A DNA stretch of 64,000 bases, taken from Pseudomonadota bacterium. GTDB taxonomy: Bacteria; Pseudomonadota; Alphaproteobacteria; UBA1280; RI-95. Made by a program: the position numbers and the translations under genes. The stretch covers positions 434,001 to 498,000 of the forward strand of contig WGLU01000001.1 in the NCBI GenBank assembly GCA_016125375.1, read 5' to 3'. Positions 15,501 to 25,800 of this stretch are shown piece by piece; position 1 is the stretch's first letter, and each line of letters starts with the position of its first letter. Below the pieces are notes generated by a model. The model was not told the origin of the DNA and did not search any database. It was given only the letters and a program-made list of their open reading frames with translations.

Positions 15501-17450
15501 ATGACCCAGCAGCCGCAGAACGTGCAGTATACAGCTTCCGACATTGAAGTGTTGGAGGGGCTGGAGCCTGTCCGCAAGCGCCCGGGCATGTACATCGGCG
15601 GGACGGACAGTAGCGCCCTGCACCACATGGTGGCCGAAATCCTGGATAACTCCATGGACGAAGCGGTGGCCGGTCACGCCGATAAAATCTGGTTCACCCG
15701 CCATACCGACGGCAGTATTTCCATCCGTGACAACGGCCGCGGCATCCCGGTGGATGCTCACCCGAAGTTCAAGGATAAATCCGCTCTGGAAGTCATCCTG
15801 ACCACGTTGCACTCCGGCGGTAAGTTCAGCAACAAGGCATACAACACCTCCGGCGGTCTGCACGGCGTTGGTCTTTCGGTCGTCAACGCGCTGAGCAAGC
15901 TGCTGATTGTGGAAATCTGCCGCGACGGTCAGCAATACCGCCAGACATACGCCTTCGGCACGCCGCAAGGCCCGCTGGAGCACGTGGGACCCATGAGCAA
16001 CCGCCGCGGCACAACCGTGCGCTTTACGCCTGATGATACGATTTTTGAGACAATCATCTTCTCCAGCGCGCGCCTGCTGAAGCTCGTGCGCTCCAAAGCC
16101 TTCCTGTTTCAGGGCGTGACGATTCACTGGAAGGACGAGACCTTCTCGGACGAGCGCGAAGTCAACGACGCCCCTGCCGAAGCAAGCTTCCACTACCCCA
16201 ACGGTCTGGCCGACTATCTGGCTGACGAGTTGGGCGAAAACCTGTGCTACACCGACGTCCCTTTTGCAGGTAACGAACCCTTTGCCGGTGGCGAGCAAGG
16301 CCGCGTGGAATGGGCGATTGCCTGGCCGATGAACGAGAGCGGCAGCATGGCCTCCTACTGTAACACGGTGCCAACCCCGCAAGGCGGTACGCACGAGGCC
16401 GGTTACCGCGCAGCACTTACCAAGTCGCTGCGCCAGTATGGCGAGATGCGCGGCAATAAAAAGGCCGACAAAATCACGGCGGATGACGTACTGGGCGGCG
16501 CCAAAGCGCTCATCAGCGTGTTTATCCCCAATCCGCAGTTTCAGGGGCAGACGAAAGACAAGCTGTCCACCACCACGGCGCAGCGTCAGGTGGAGAACAC
16601 CATCAAAGACCACTTTGACCACTGGCTGGTGGCCCACGCTGACAGCGCCGACGCTCTGTTGGCCAATATTATTGAACGCACCGAAGAGCGCCTGAGCCGT
16701 AAAAAGGAACAGGAAGTCAAACGCAAGACCGCCACCACGCGCCGCCTGCGCCTGCCCGGCAAACTGGCCGACTGTACCGCCGCCGACCGCGAGGATACGG
16801 AACTTTTCATCGTCGAGGGTGACTCGGCGGGCGGGTCCGCCAAGCAGGCACGCGACCGCCGCACACAGGCCATTTTGCCCCTGCGCGGTAAAATCCTGAA
16901 CGTGGTCAGCGCCACGCGCGACAAGTTCAAGCAAAACCAGGAGCTTAAAGACCTGCTGATGGCGCTGGGCTGTGAAACGGGCAAGGATTTCAGACTCGAA
17001 GACCTGCGCTACGAACGCGTCATCATCATGACCGATGCGGACGTGGACGGTGCCCACATTGCCACCCTGCTGATGACCTTCTTTTATCAGGAAATGCCTG
17101 CGCTGGTGAAAAGCGGCCGGGTGTATTTGGCGCTGCCGCCGCTGTATAAGCTCACCCACGGGGATAAATCCGCCTACGCCCACGACGATGAAGAAAAGGA
17201 TCGTCTGCTCAAGACCACCTTCAGCGGCAAAAAGGTTGAAATCTCGCGCTTTAAAGGTCTGGGTGAAATGCCTGCGGTGCAGCTTAAATCCACCACCATG
17301 GACCCTGCCAAACGCAAGCTGATGCAGATCAAGATCGACAGCATTGCCGAGGCCGAAAATATTGTGCGCCGCCTGATGGGTAAAAACCCCGAGGAGCGTC
17401 TGCTTTTTATCCGCGAGAATGCGGCGACCAATGTGGAATTGGACATCTGA
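15501..17450 (+). CDS. parE: DNA topoisomerase IV subunit B
   Basis: 649 residues, ATPase subunit that with ParC decatenates chromosomes. GHKL ATP-binding motifs are EILDNSMDEAVAG, RDNGRGIPVD and GGLHGVGLSVVNAL. The TOPRIM part shows LFIVEGDSAGGSAKQ, PLRGKILNV and MTDADVDGAHIATLL. Length near 650 and lack of the GyrB-specific insert favour ParE over GyrB, and the sequence around KVEISRFKGLGEM fits both. parC is not in this window. Confidence 0.94.
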   Translation: MTQQPQNVQYTASDIEVLEGLEPVRKRPGMYIGGTDSSALHHMVAEILDNSMDEAVAGHADKIWFTRHTDGSISIRDNGRGIPVDAHPKFKDKSALEVILTTLHSGGKFSNKAYNTSGGLHGVGLSVVNALSKLLIVEICRDGQQYRQTYAFGTPQGPLEHVGPMSNRRGTTVRFTPDDTIFETIIFSSARLLKLVRSKAFLFQGVTIHWKDETFSDEREVNDAPAEASFHYPNGLADYLADELGENLCYTDVPFAGNEPFAGGEQGRVEWAIAWPMNESGSMASYCNTVPTPQGGTHEAGYRAALTKSLRQYGEMRGNKKADKITADDVLGGAKALISVFIPNPQFQGQTKDKLSTTTAQRQVENTIKDHFDHWLVAHADSADALLANIIERTEERLSRKKEQEVKRKTATTRRLRLPGKLADCTAADREDTELFIVEGDSAGGSAKQARDRRTQAILPLRGKILNVVSATRDKFKQNQELKDLLMALGCETGKDFRLEDLRYERVIIMTDADVDGAHIATLLMTFFYQEMPALVKSGRVYLALPPLYKLTHGDKSAYAHDDEEKDRLLKTTFSGKKVEISRFKGLGEMPAVQLKSTTMDPAKRKLMQIKIDSIAEAENIVRRLMGKNPEERLLFIRENAATNVELDI

Positions 17451-17479
17451 CCCCTATCGGCTACACTGTTAAATAAAAA

Positions 17480-18460
17480 ATGGTGTTGCCGATGCGCCCT
17501 CAACTCTTTGCCTCCATCCTGCTTCTCATGCCTGCGGCTGCCGCACTGGCCCAACAAGATCCGCAGCAAGAGCGTGCGGCGCAGGACCTTGCCTTGTCCA
17601 GTTACATCACGGCAACAGAAACTCTCAGCTTCCTGCAACAGCAGCAGCCATTGGCCCAGGGTGTGAGTCCGGCCTGCCAGCAAGGTGTGAACAGCCTGCT
17701 AGCTCGTATGGGTTTTGAAGGCGGTGTGAGCGTCAAGTATCTGTCCGAGCGCCCACTGAACCCTGCCAATAAACTGTCCGATACAGATGCGCCCCGCATC
17801 AGGGAGATTGCCAGCCGCAGCTCGGGCGACATTGGTGCCGGTGACTGGAAAGTGGATGGCGACCCAGCCAGCGGTTATGCCCACGTGCTCCCTTTACGTA
17901 TGACGCAGACCTGCGTCCAGTGTCACGGTATGGCCGAGCATATTAAAAATAACGTCCGGTTGCTCACGTCCATACTGCGTCAACCGCCGCAGGCACCCAA
18001 TTTTATGCCCGGGGATACAGCAGGTTACCTTGTTATTGATATTCCGCAGCAAGCGGTTTCCCGCCATGCCGTTGTCGACAATACGCTTGTGCTGCCCGTC
18101 CCTTCCAAGGACTACAACATCTACCTGAGTGCCACTCAAGAGGCGATGGTTGCACCGCCCGCCAAAACAGCCGACGCATGGCAGAACGTGTATAAAAAGT
18201 TGCCAACAGCCAGCCAGCCTTTCAAGGAAACCCTTTTCATCCGTCAGGCACTGGCTCTGGCCCTTGAGGGTTATGACAGGGACGCAGCAGATGCAATGAC
18301 CAAGGCGAAGCGCATCGGCACCCAGCCCGGCCACTGGTACACCATGCCCCGCCTGCAACACGCCCAGCCGGTTCTGCCAATTAACAGTTGCAAAAAGTGC
18401 CACGACGCCGGTGACCTGAAGAACATGGTCCCCGTCAAACTGATTGCACAGGGTAGGTAG
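17480..18460 (+). CDS. Secreted DUF3365-like protein with two CxxCH heme motifs
   Basis: 326 residues with a signal peptide (LFASILLLMPAAAALAQQ). It has two c-type heme attachment sites, CVQCH at about residue 153 and CKKCH at about 309. The layout around the first motif (DWKVDGDPASGYAHVLPLRMTQTCVQCHG) resembles the Tll0287-like/DUF3365 sensor fold. It should be periplasmic and needs cytochrome c assembly; a System II pair (resB, ccsA) is in the same window. The start may instead be the ATG at 17492. Role unknown; redox sensing or electron transfer is possible. Confidence 0.75.
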   Translation: MVLPMRPQLFASILLLMPAAAALAQQDPQQERAAQDLALSSYITATETLSFLQQQQPLAQGVSPACQQGVNSLLARMGFEGGVSVKYLSERPLNPANKLSDTDAPRIREIASRSSGDIGAGDWKVDGDPASGYAHVLPLRMTQTCVQCHGMAEHIKNNVRLLTSILRQPPQAPNFMPGDTAGYLVIDIPQQAVSRHAVVDNTLVLPVPSKDYNIYLSATQEAMVAPPAKTADAWQNVYKKLPTASQPFKETLFIRQALALALEGYDRDAADAMTKAKRIGTQPGHWYTMPRLQHAQPVLPINSCKKCHDAGDLKNMVPVKLIAQGR

Positions 18461-18588
18461 GATAAAGTGTGGCCTTTTGGCCACCCCTGCCCGGCGCTGA
18501 TTTCCGCCTTTTCCTTTTGAGCAGTTGCGTTCGGGCAACAATTGCAGCATAGTCATTACACGTTGCACGTGAAGATAGAGGGGACAGC

Positions 18589-19632
18589 ATGCAAACCGTT
18601 CAAAAAACTCTTCTTTTTACATCCGCCTTGCTGCTGGCGCACAGCGCCGCTGCCTTTGCAGCCGATGCACCGGCTGCCACTAACGGCGATGATGTAGATA
18701 TGATTTACAGCTACGAAGATGCGCTGGACAGCCAGCCCGAAGCCGTAGCCAATTCCGCGCCTGCTTTCGAGTCTGCGCCTTACATCACACCTGCCCAGGC
18801 TGGCTTTGAGCAAGCTGCCATCCAGACCGGTGTTGGCGGTCCTGTGGAGCAGTCGCCGGATGCAGATGTGGCCGCTCTGGATGAAGGTGATCCCACGTAC
18901 CGCATGCACGCCACCAACATGGCAGCAGGTGCGAGCCCGTGGGATGTATCGCTGGGTCTGGCGCTTGCCAGCATCCCCGAGTACATGGGCGCCAAAGACA
19001 ACGATTTTTATGTTTTCCCGTTCATACGCGCCCAATACAGCTTTGACGCGAAGAATAAAGCCTTTTTCAGCCCTTACGAGGGTCTGGGCTTTAAACATCT
19101 GCTGAATGACAGCTGGCAGGTTGGTGTACGTGGCCAACTGCGCAAGAACCGTGACAGCAGTGACGACGCATCCCTGAACGGCCTGCCCGATATTGACGTG
19201 GCTGTAGAAGCCGGTCCGTTTGTCCGTTACACCTACGAGCGTCTGACCCTTGGTCTGGATGTACTGGCAGATGTGAGTGGCGAGTATGACGGTTATGTTG
19301 TTCAAGGTTCCGCCAAAGTGGACGTGCCCCTGCCCGTTAGCAGCCTGCGCGCCAACTTCGGTATCGAGACCCTTTACGGCAACGATGACTTTATGGACCA
19401 TTACTTCCGCGTTCTGACAACACAGGCAACGGCAACGCGCCCTGCCTTCAATCCGGGTTCCGGCTTTGCAAGCGTTGGTGCCAATGCCATGCTGACTTAC
19501 CTGATCGACGAGAAATGGTTCCTGACCGGTAACCTGTCCGCTACCAAGCTGACTGGCGATGCCGCAGACAGCCCGCTGAGCCGCGATGACACCAACCTGG
19601 GTGGCTTCGTTGCCGTGGGTTATCATTTCTAG
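18589..19632 (+). CDS. MipA/OmpV-family outer-membrane protein
   Basis: 347 residues. A signal peptide (LLFTSALLLAHSAAAFAAD) is followed by about 95 residues of acidic, probably disordered sequence, then a beta-barrel typical of MipA/OmpV: WDVSLGLALASIPEYMGAKDNDFYVFPFIRAQY at its start and a C-terminal GGFVAVGYHF ending in Phe, the BAM recognition residue. Some relatives scaffold murein enzymes, but most are uncharacterised. The long N-terminal extension before the barrel is unusual. A terminator follows. Confidence 0.87.
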   Translation: MQTVQKTLLFTSALLLAHSAAAFAADAPAATNGDDVDMIYSYEDALDSQPEAVANSAPAFESAPYITPAQAGFEQAAIQTGVGGPVEQSPDADVAALDEGDPTYRMHATNMAAGASPWDVSLGLALASIPEYMGAKDNDFYVFPFIRAQYSFDAKNKAFFSPYEGLGFKHLLNDSWQVGVRGQLRKNRDSSDDASLNGLPDIDVAVEAGPFVRYTYERLTLGLDVLADVSGEYDGYVVQGSAKVDVPLPVSSLRANFGIETLYGNDDFMDHYFRVLTTQATATRPAFNPGSGFASVGANAMLTYLIDEKWFLTGNLSATKLTGDAADSPLSRDDTNLGGFVAVGYHF

Positions 19633-19648
19633 GTCATCCCAAGATGTT

Positions 19649-19677
19649 AAAAAGCCCGCCAATCGGCGGGCTTTTTA
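19649..19677 (+). terminator. Bidirectional terminator
   Basis: Stem aaaagcccgcc aatc ggcgggctttt with T-run, between convergent genes. Confidence 0.9.
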
Positions 19678-19679
19678 TT

Positions 19680-21209
19680 TTACAGAAGCGGACCCCGCAA
19701 ATGAACGGCCTGTTGACCTGCCCGTGCCAGAACCTGTTCAATCACCTCAGCTTCGGCAGTCCCATCAAAGCGTCGGAACTTGAACGGGCTCGGCATATGG
19801 GTGAATGTGCCCATCGGCACAAAGTGCATGCTGGGCGGGAATGTACGGTTATTGCGGAACGCCGCCAGATAGGCAGGCAGTTCGTTGCCAATCTCGCGGT
19901 GCAGACGGTTAACAACACTTTGCAGCACCTTTTCGGGCACATCTTTAGGTGGCCGGCTAATCTCTATCACCCAGTGGGGGCAACGGTCGCCCGCACGGTC
20001 CCCAACCATATAGTCCCGGATGAAAAAGCCGTAGGGCTGTAAGGCATCATTAAAAGCTTCAATCAGGCGGTTGACGGTATCTTCCACCAGATACTCGCTA
20101 AACCCGTTCAATGCTTCCAGACGGCGACGCCAGAGAAAAGTCATTGGTTCCCGGTCATGCATCCGCACAATATCGCCCGTCTGATAGGCCAGCAGCCCCT
20201 GGGCAGTTGTCACCACCAGCAGGTAGTCTTTGCCCGGAGTGGTCTGCGCAGCGTGCAGGCGTTGAAATTCTTTCTTCAGTCGCCCCTGCGCATCCACATC
20301 CGTTACCGGAATAAACTCGTAGAAAATACCGTCCTGCGTCGGCAGGGCCATGACGCCCCGAGCATCCAGGTCCTGCTGCCATGCTTGTAACCCATAGGGG
20401 CGTGCCATCCACGTGAGAATGCCCATTTCCAGACCTGCGAAAAAGTACTGCAATTCGCGGTCATGCACGGCCAGATCATCTGTGCACAGGTAGAGCTTAA
20501 GATTGGGGCACAGCGCTTTGAGCGGGATAAACTTGCCTTCCCGCTGCGCGAGGAGGAAGCACATGTCCGTCAGTGTCTTGGCTGACGCAACAAGTGTATG
20601 GATGGACTTACCGCACTTTTGCAGCTCATCTGCATAAACCAGCAAAGCCTGGGCGCGGCTGCGGCCGACGCTCTGAATATCTGTCAGGTCTGGAGCAATG
20701 GCACGCTGGGCGAGCAGCATGCCCTTGTGCTCCATCTGGAGGGCTAATAAATCGCCGGCGGGCAGTTTGTCATGATACTCGATAATGGCATCGTCGCAGA
20801 TGTAGAACCAGGTGCCTTTTCCCAGCTCCGGCCATTGTTTTCGGATGTGCGCGGGCAGCTCTTTCTCTACCGTCTGGAAGGACTTCAGAATACTCTGGCT
20901 AACGGGCATAAAGCCACCATTGTCCTCTTCAACAAAAGCAACGGGCATTTCCAGAAGGCAGCCATTTTCCCGAAAAGGCTCTATAGGGTTCTGTGCATTT
21001 GATTGCGGGTAAAGCCCCAGCAACGCTTTACGCCACATGGCTGTATTGACCACCGGTACACGCTCAGCAAACGCGGAATGAAGGGCATCCAGCTCACCGG
21101 CTTTTGGTAAGTCCGACAGGTTGAAATGACGGCCATAAGGCGTTTCCGCGAGCTTTTTAATCAACCCCAGAAGGAGTGTTTTCTGATGTTCTGCCGCCTG
21201 TATGGCCAT
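19680..21209 (-). CDS. GH3-family protein with altered ATP-binding motif
   Basis: 509 residues from MAIQAAEHQK (ATG 14 bases after the ferredoxin stop). Fold-level GH3 features include GTWFYICDDAI, the block GIFYEFIPVTD, and DYLLVVTTAQGLLAYQTGDIVRM. GH3 enzymes adenylate acyl acids and join them to amino acids. The usual motif I (SSGT-type loop) is replaced by FVEEDNGGFMPVS at about residues 92-104, and the YRYR of the later motif by LAYQ. Activity is therefore doubtful or shifted. It ends a three-gene operon with a ferredoxin and an OmpA-like protein. Confidence 0.78.
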   Translation of the reverse strand: MAIQAAEHQKTLLLGLIKKLAETPYGRHFNLSDLPKAGELDALHSAFAERVPVVNTAMWRKALLGLYPQSNAQNPIEPFRENGCLLEMPVAFVEEDNGGFMPVSQSILKSFQTVEKELPAHIRKQWPELGKGTWFYICDDAIIEYHDKLPAGDLLALQMEHKGMLLAQRAIAPDLTDIQSVGRSRAQALLVYADELQKCGKSIHTLVASAKTLTDMCFLLAQREGKFIPLKALCPNLKLYLCTDDLAVHDRELQYFFAGLEMGILTWMARPYGLQAWQQDLDARGVMALPTQDGIFYEFIPVTDVDAQGRLKKEFQRLHAAQTTPGKDYLLVVTTAQGLLAYQTGDIVRMHDREPMTFLWRRRLEALNGFSEYLVEDTVNRLIEAFNDALQPYGFFIRDYMVGDRAGDRCPHWVIEISRPPKDVPEKVLQSVVNRLHREIGNELPAYLAAFRNNRTFPPSMHFVPMGTFTHMPSPFKFRRFDGTAEAEVIEQVLARAGQQAVHLRGPLL

Positions 21210-21223
21210 GCTTGTGCTCTGGC

Positions 21224-21529
21224 CTATTCCGGCACCTGAACGGTGACGGCCTCCTGATCGGGCTGCACAACAAGCTGGCATGCCAGACGGGAGTTAGCTT
21301 GCAGGTTAAAGGCTGTATCAAGCATCGTCTCTTCTTCTTCGGACGCGGGAGGGAACTTGTCTGCCCCTTCGACAACATACACGTGGCAGGTGCAGCACAC
21401 ACAGTTGCCGCCGCATTCGCCCATACCCAGCTCGTCCAGACCGAGTTTATATATCCCCTTGAGCAGGCGCTCTCCAGGATTTAGCTCCACCGACTTCTCC
21501 GTACCCTGGATTTTGAAGGTGACTTTCAT
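21224..21529 (-). CDS. Adrenodoxin-type [2Fe-2S] ferredoxin
   Basis: 101 residues. The cluster cysteines are in GECGGNCVCCTCHVYV and the distal LACQL, matching the plant/adrenodoxin class found in Fe-S assembly or P450 electron transfer. There is no isc gene nearby, so the partner is unknown. It lies 7 bases after the OmpA-like gene and 14 bases before the GH3 gene on the same strand, so the three are translated together. Confidence 0.92.
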   Translation of the reverse strand: MKVTFKIQGTEKSVELNPGERLLKGIYKLGLDELGMGECGGNCVCCTCHVYVVEGADKFPPASEEEETMLDTAFNLQANSRLACQLVVQPDQEAVTVQVPE

Positions 21530-21536
21530 CTCGTAA

Positions 21537-22598
21537 CTATCCTCGAATCTGTTCTATCTCAATAAACTGTTCACCCTGTGTGGTGACATGAATTTCGTTC
21601 AAACGACCCTGATAAACATCCAGCCCCAGCTGGCGCATAAGCCCGCCTAACATGCGCACGCGCTCATCTCCGAGCCAGTCCAGATCGCCAAAGGGCCCCG
21701 CGTTTGTGCGTGCAACGATGTTGTAGCCGATGATGCCCCCAGCTGCACGTGATTTTTTAACAAAATCAATCAGCTTCTTACGCTCACCGTCATCCAGTTC
21801 CAGCGCGTCGGCCTTAAATACCAGTCGGACTTCGTTCTCACTTGGCGGCTCTGCTTCGGTCGTTTTTACCGGCACTACAGGGACCGCTTTATCCGTCGGC
21901 ACCGGTGCTGCCAACTTGGGCTGCTTTTTAGCCTCGTTCGCAGCTTTTGAGCGTGCGCGCTCCTCAGCCGCTGCGGCTTCCTGCTCCTCTTTTTCCTTAT
22001 CGCGCTCCAGTTTGCCGGCACCGACAATAATCATGTCCGACTGTGTCAGCACAGGTTGCGGGGCCTCTACAGGTTGAGGAACATCCTCTTTCGGCGGTTG
22101 CAGCACACTGGCAACGCCCAGTCCGTCATCGCTGATGGTTTGAGACACCATGGGGGTTGCAGTTGCAACGAACGCAGGTTTATCGTCCATGATGGTCGCC
22201 ACGGGGACATTGTTCTGGCCGTCAAAATTGAAGCGGACTTTAAAATACTGAATCCGCTTATCCAGCCCCGTACTATGCGGGTCATCGGCCAGACTCGGCA
22301 GGTAAGTGACCACATTAAGGTGGTCGGACACCCCTTCGCCGGCAACTGGCGGTGGCGGAGCAGCCATCTCCCGCGGGAGCTTGGCAATCAGCTCCTCCGC
22401 CAGCTTGGCATAGTAGGCTGTCTGCTGGTCATCCATTGCGCTGTTCAGCGTCACGTTCACCGTCAAATTTGGGGCTGGCGGTGGGGGTGCCCCCTCGCTC
22501 ACTGGGGCAGGATCCTGAGCCCATGCCGCGCACACGTTCAGGAGGCATGTAACAGCCATGCCTGCCAGAAAAATCCGAACGCGCTGGTAAGGGCTCAT
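21537..22598 (-). CDS. Exported protein with OmpA-like C-terminal domain
   Basis: 353 residues with a signal peptide (FLAGMAVTCLLNVCAAWAQ). A proline-rich linker follows, then an uncharacterised region of about 120 residues and a charged KEKEEQEAAAAEERARSKAANEA coiled-coil segment. The final 95 residues (VRLVFKADALELDDGERKKL, then WLGDERVRMLGGLMRQLGL) resemble the OmpA/MotB peptidoglycan-binding fold, though key Asp/Arg positions are only partly conserved. It leads the ferredoxin-GH3 operon. Function unknown; a cell-wall-linked role is inferred. Confidence 0.65.
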   Translation of the reverse strand: MSPYQRVRIFLAGMAVTCLLNVCAAWAQDPAPVSEGAPPPPAPNLTVNVTLNSAMDDQQTAYYAKLAEELIAKLPREMAAPPPPVAGEGVSDHLNVVTYLPSLADDPHSTGLDKRIQYFKVRFNFDGQNNVPVATIMDDKPAFVATATPMVSQTISDDGLGVASVLQPPKEDVPQPVEAPQPVLTQSDMIIVGAGKLERDKEKEEQEAAAAEERARSKAANEAKKQPKLAAPVPTDKAVPVVPVKTTEAEPPSENEVRLVFKADALELDDGERKKLIDFVKKSRAAGGIIGYNIVARTNAGPFGDLDWLGDERVRMLGGLMRQLGLDVYQGRLNEIHVTTQGEQFIEIEQIRG

Positions 22599-22667
22599 TT
22601 TTTATCTTATTCTGCGCATAATTAAGATATTGCTTAGGTATTACTTTAACAGAAGACTGTCAAAAAG

Positions 22668-22859
22668 ATGCATCCTTTTGTCTATCTTATGATTGCTACT
22701 TTCATTGCCGCCGTGGCTGTATTGCTCGTTGGCGTCACCGGCATGGGCCAAACAAGCACGGAAGGTCGCAAGCGCTCAACAAAGCTCATGGCGCTGCGCG
22801 TTGCGCTATGCTTTACCCTGCTCTGTGAAATGCTGTTTTACGCCAACTTTATACGCTGA
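22668..22859 (+). CDS. Small twin-transmembrane protein, HIG1-like
   Basis: 63 residues with two hydrophobic helices (about residues 6-25 and 42-60) joined by GQTSTEGRKRSTKLMALR. The loop with S-x-K-x-M-x-x-R-V resembles HIG1-domain and alphaproteobacterial twin-TM proteins, some of which associate with respiratory complexes. Its last 11 bases overlap the 3' end of the convergent GGDEF-EAL gene. Family assignment is by pattern only. Confidence 0.65.
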   Translation: MHPFVYLMIATFIAAVAVLLVGVTGMGQTSTEGRKRSTKLMALRVALCFTLLCEMLFYANFIR

Positions 22860-25800
22860 AATCGTGGGCGGTCTTACCATGAAACTTGGTAAAGAGCCCT
22901 TCCAGATCGTGTTGCGGACGGGACATGTGGTAACCCTGCACGTAATTCACGCCCAGGTCGCGCAGGACATGCAGCACTTCCTTTGATTCCACAAACTCTG
23001 CCACCGTCTGTATTTTTAGGCCTTTTGCCAGATCCACCAGAGCTTTGACAAACAACTGGTCCTCGGGCGACGTATCCAGATTCTGGATATACGACCCGTC
23101 AATCTTGATGAAATCCACATCCAGATTCTTGATGTAGGCAAAGGACGAGAAACCCGCACCAAAGTCATCCAGCGCGAACTGACAACCCAGCGCTTTCAGC
23201 TCACCCACAAACTTTTTGGCATCGCCAAGGTCACGCATGGCCGCAGTTTCCGTTACCTCGAAAATCAGGTTATGCGGGTCGGCATCATTTTCCTTGAGCT
23301 GCTTCTTGAGGGCTTTCATCATCTCTGCATCGCCGAAGGAAATACCGGAGAGGTTGATGGAGAACAGCGCATCAATGCCACGGGACTTAAGGTCAGCCTG
23401 CATTTTGATACAGCGGGTCATAACGGCTTTATCGAGCTTTTGAATCAAGCCAAAGTGCTCAGCCGCATCAATAAACGACCCGGGCAGACCGAGGGTGCCC
23501 TCCTCATCCCGCAGGCGGATAAGTGCCTCGTAAATGGGTTTGACATTCTTGCCTTTGGCACAGGGGACCATCGGCTGGAAGTGGACCTCAAAACCGTCAT
23601 GGTCCAACGCCACACGCAGGCGGTCTACCCACTCCAACTGGCTGCGGACGGATGAACTTGCCACGTCGCTTTCACCACCCGACTCGTCCACGAACAGACG
23701 GTTGCGGCCCATTTCTTTCGCCTGATACATGGCAAGGTCGGCACCTGTAACAAGGTGGGCAATATCTTTACCTGCCTGCGGATACGGCACCATACCCAGA
23801 CTCATGGTAATGCGAAGTTTCGCGCCGTTATGGTCAACGCGCACCTTGTTGATGCGCTCAACCAGCTTGTCTACCTTCTGCTTGGCGTCACGCGTGGCAA
23901 TGTTGTGCATGATGATGGCAAACTCGTCACCGCCAAGGCGGGCGATAATATCGGTCGACCGCATGGTTTTGCGGAAGATATCCGCACAGGTTTTCAGGAT
24001 TGCATCACCTGCATCGTGGCCGTGCGTATCATTAATGGCTTTAAAGCGGTCAAGGTCGATGTACAGAATCACACCCTGCGTGTTATGGCGCTTGGCCATG
24101 GCAACCGTACGCTCCAGCTCTTGCATGAACTGGTTGCGGTTATACAGGCCGGTCAAATGGTCTGTTGTGGCAAGGCGGAGCATATTCTCCTGGTCAAGCT
24201 TGCTGCCCGTGACGTTGGTGGCGGCACCACGGTAGCCCTGGAAGACACCATCCTTGGTCACAGGCACGCCACTGATACGCAGGCAGACGCGCTCTCCCAT
24301 TTTGGAGCGGGTCCAGAATTCCAGATCGCGGTAAGGCTGATGGCGGTTACACCGGCTTTCAATCAGCTCGCGCACGCTGTCGCTATCGCGACCGAAAAGG
24401 GCTTCGAACTTGGTCCGGCCGATCATCTCCTCGGCGCTAAAACCCAGCGTGCCCTTAACGCCCGGGGATACGTAAGCAAAGCGGAACTGGTCATCAACTT
24501 CCCACAACCAGTCGGCAGAAGAGTCGGCAAAATCACGGAAGCGCTGTTCGGAACGGGCGAGGTCTTCCTCAAACTTCTTGCGGGATGTAATATCCCGGCT
24601 ATGGATGACGAGGCTGCTCAGGCTCCAGTCGGCGTTATACAGACCTTTGGCAACGGCTTCGAGATATACCCAGCCCCCTTCACGCGTCGGCATGCGGAAG
24701 CTGAACTCGGCCACCGGTTTACCGTCCATCACCTGCTTGATGCCGCGCTTTAAGGCGTCTAAATCATCCGGATGCACATAGGCGGCAATATCCTCGCCGC
24801 GCAGTTCGTCACGGGTGTAGCCAAGCACACGGTTGAAAGCACTGTTGACGTATTCAAAATGGCCATCCGGCGCGATGATGGAAATCAGGTCGTAGGCATT
24901 ATCCGTAATCAGACGGAAGCGGCGGCTTGCCTGTTCGAGTTCGTTGGTGCGCTCAATCACTTCCCGGCGAATGCGGCCAGCCATGTTCTGCTGCGCCATA
25001 AACACCCATGCCAGTGCGAGGGTTACAAGCACACCGACACCGATAAACAGATTGCCTGCCCATGTATAGGGGCGGAAATACGACCGATCGTAGTGCCAGA
25101 CAAAATCCCAAACGCCGCCAGCGAGTTGGAACTGCTGCCGGAATACGTATTCATTATCCTTGTGCACATAGCCCCGGCCAGCCAGCGACAGGGAACCGAG
25201 TTTATCGCCCCCTTCGCGCAACATCACGTCTACACCCACACCTTCCGGCAGTTGGCGGGTAATCACTTCCAGAATCTTCTGCGCATCAATCCCTACCAAC
25301 AATGCGCCGTCGCGGGCATGCTGCGGCACAATCAGCGCCACCAGCGGGTTGTTACCAACCAGCCAGTCGCCCGCAGTCTCCGGTTTATTCTCCGGCATAA
25401 CGAAGCCAAGCTTGTTCAGGTCCTTGATACTTTCCAGCGGATAGAGCGCATCGATGGATACGCCCTCACGATAACGCAGCAGGCCGGCAAACTGAACCGA
25501 GGGATAACGCCCCATCAGGCCTGTCACTGCGCCAGCAAAACCATCTGTTGTATCCGCTGCTTCGCCAAATAGCGACAGCGATTCAATACGACCAATAAGA
25601 CCGGACCAATGTGCCCGAAAGGCTGCGAGCTGTTGTTCGCTCTGCAGGTCCATCCGGCTTTCCCAGTTGGCGCGCACACGGTCGTTCATGGTCAGACCGC
25701 CCCAGATGGAGATGCTCAGACCGACAACCACAACAATAGGCAGCATAAGACGCCAGGGCGTATTGCCTGCCGACTGCAGCTTGATATTTTGCTGACGGAT

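Noticed and set aside
15486-17183. 565-residue open frame opposite parE
   Set aside because: Antisense shadow; parE motifs are unambiguous.
18469-18484. Hairpin gtggcc tttt ggccac after the diheme gene
   Set aside because: Short stem without T-run; too weak to call a terminator.
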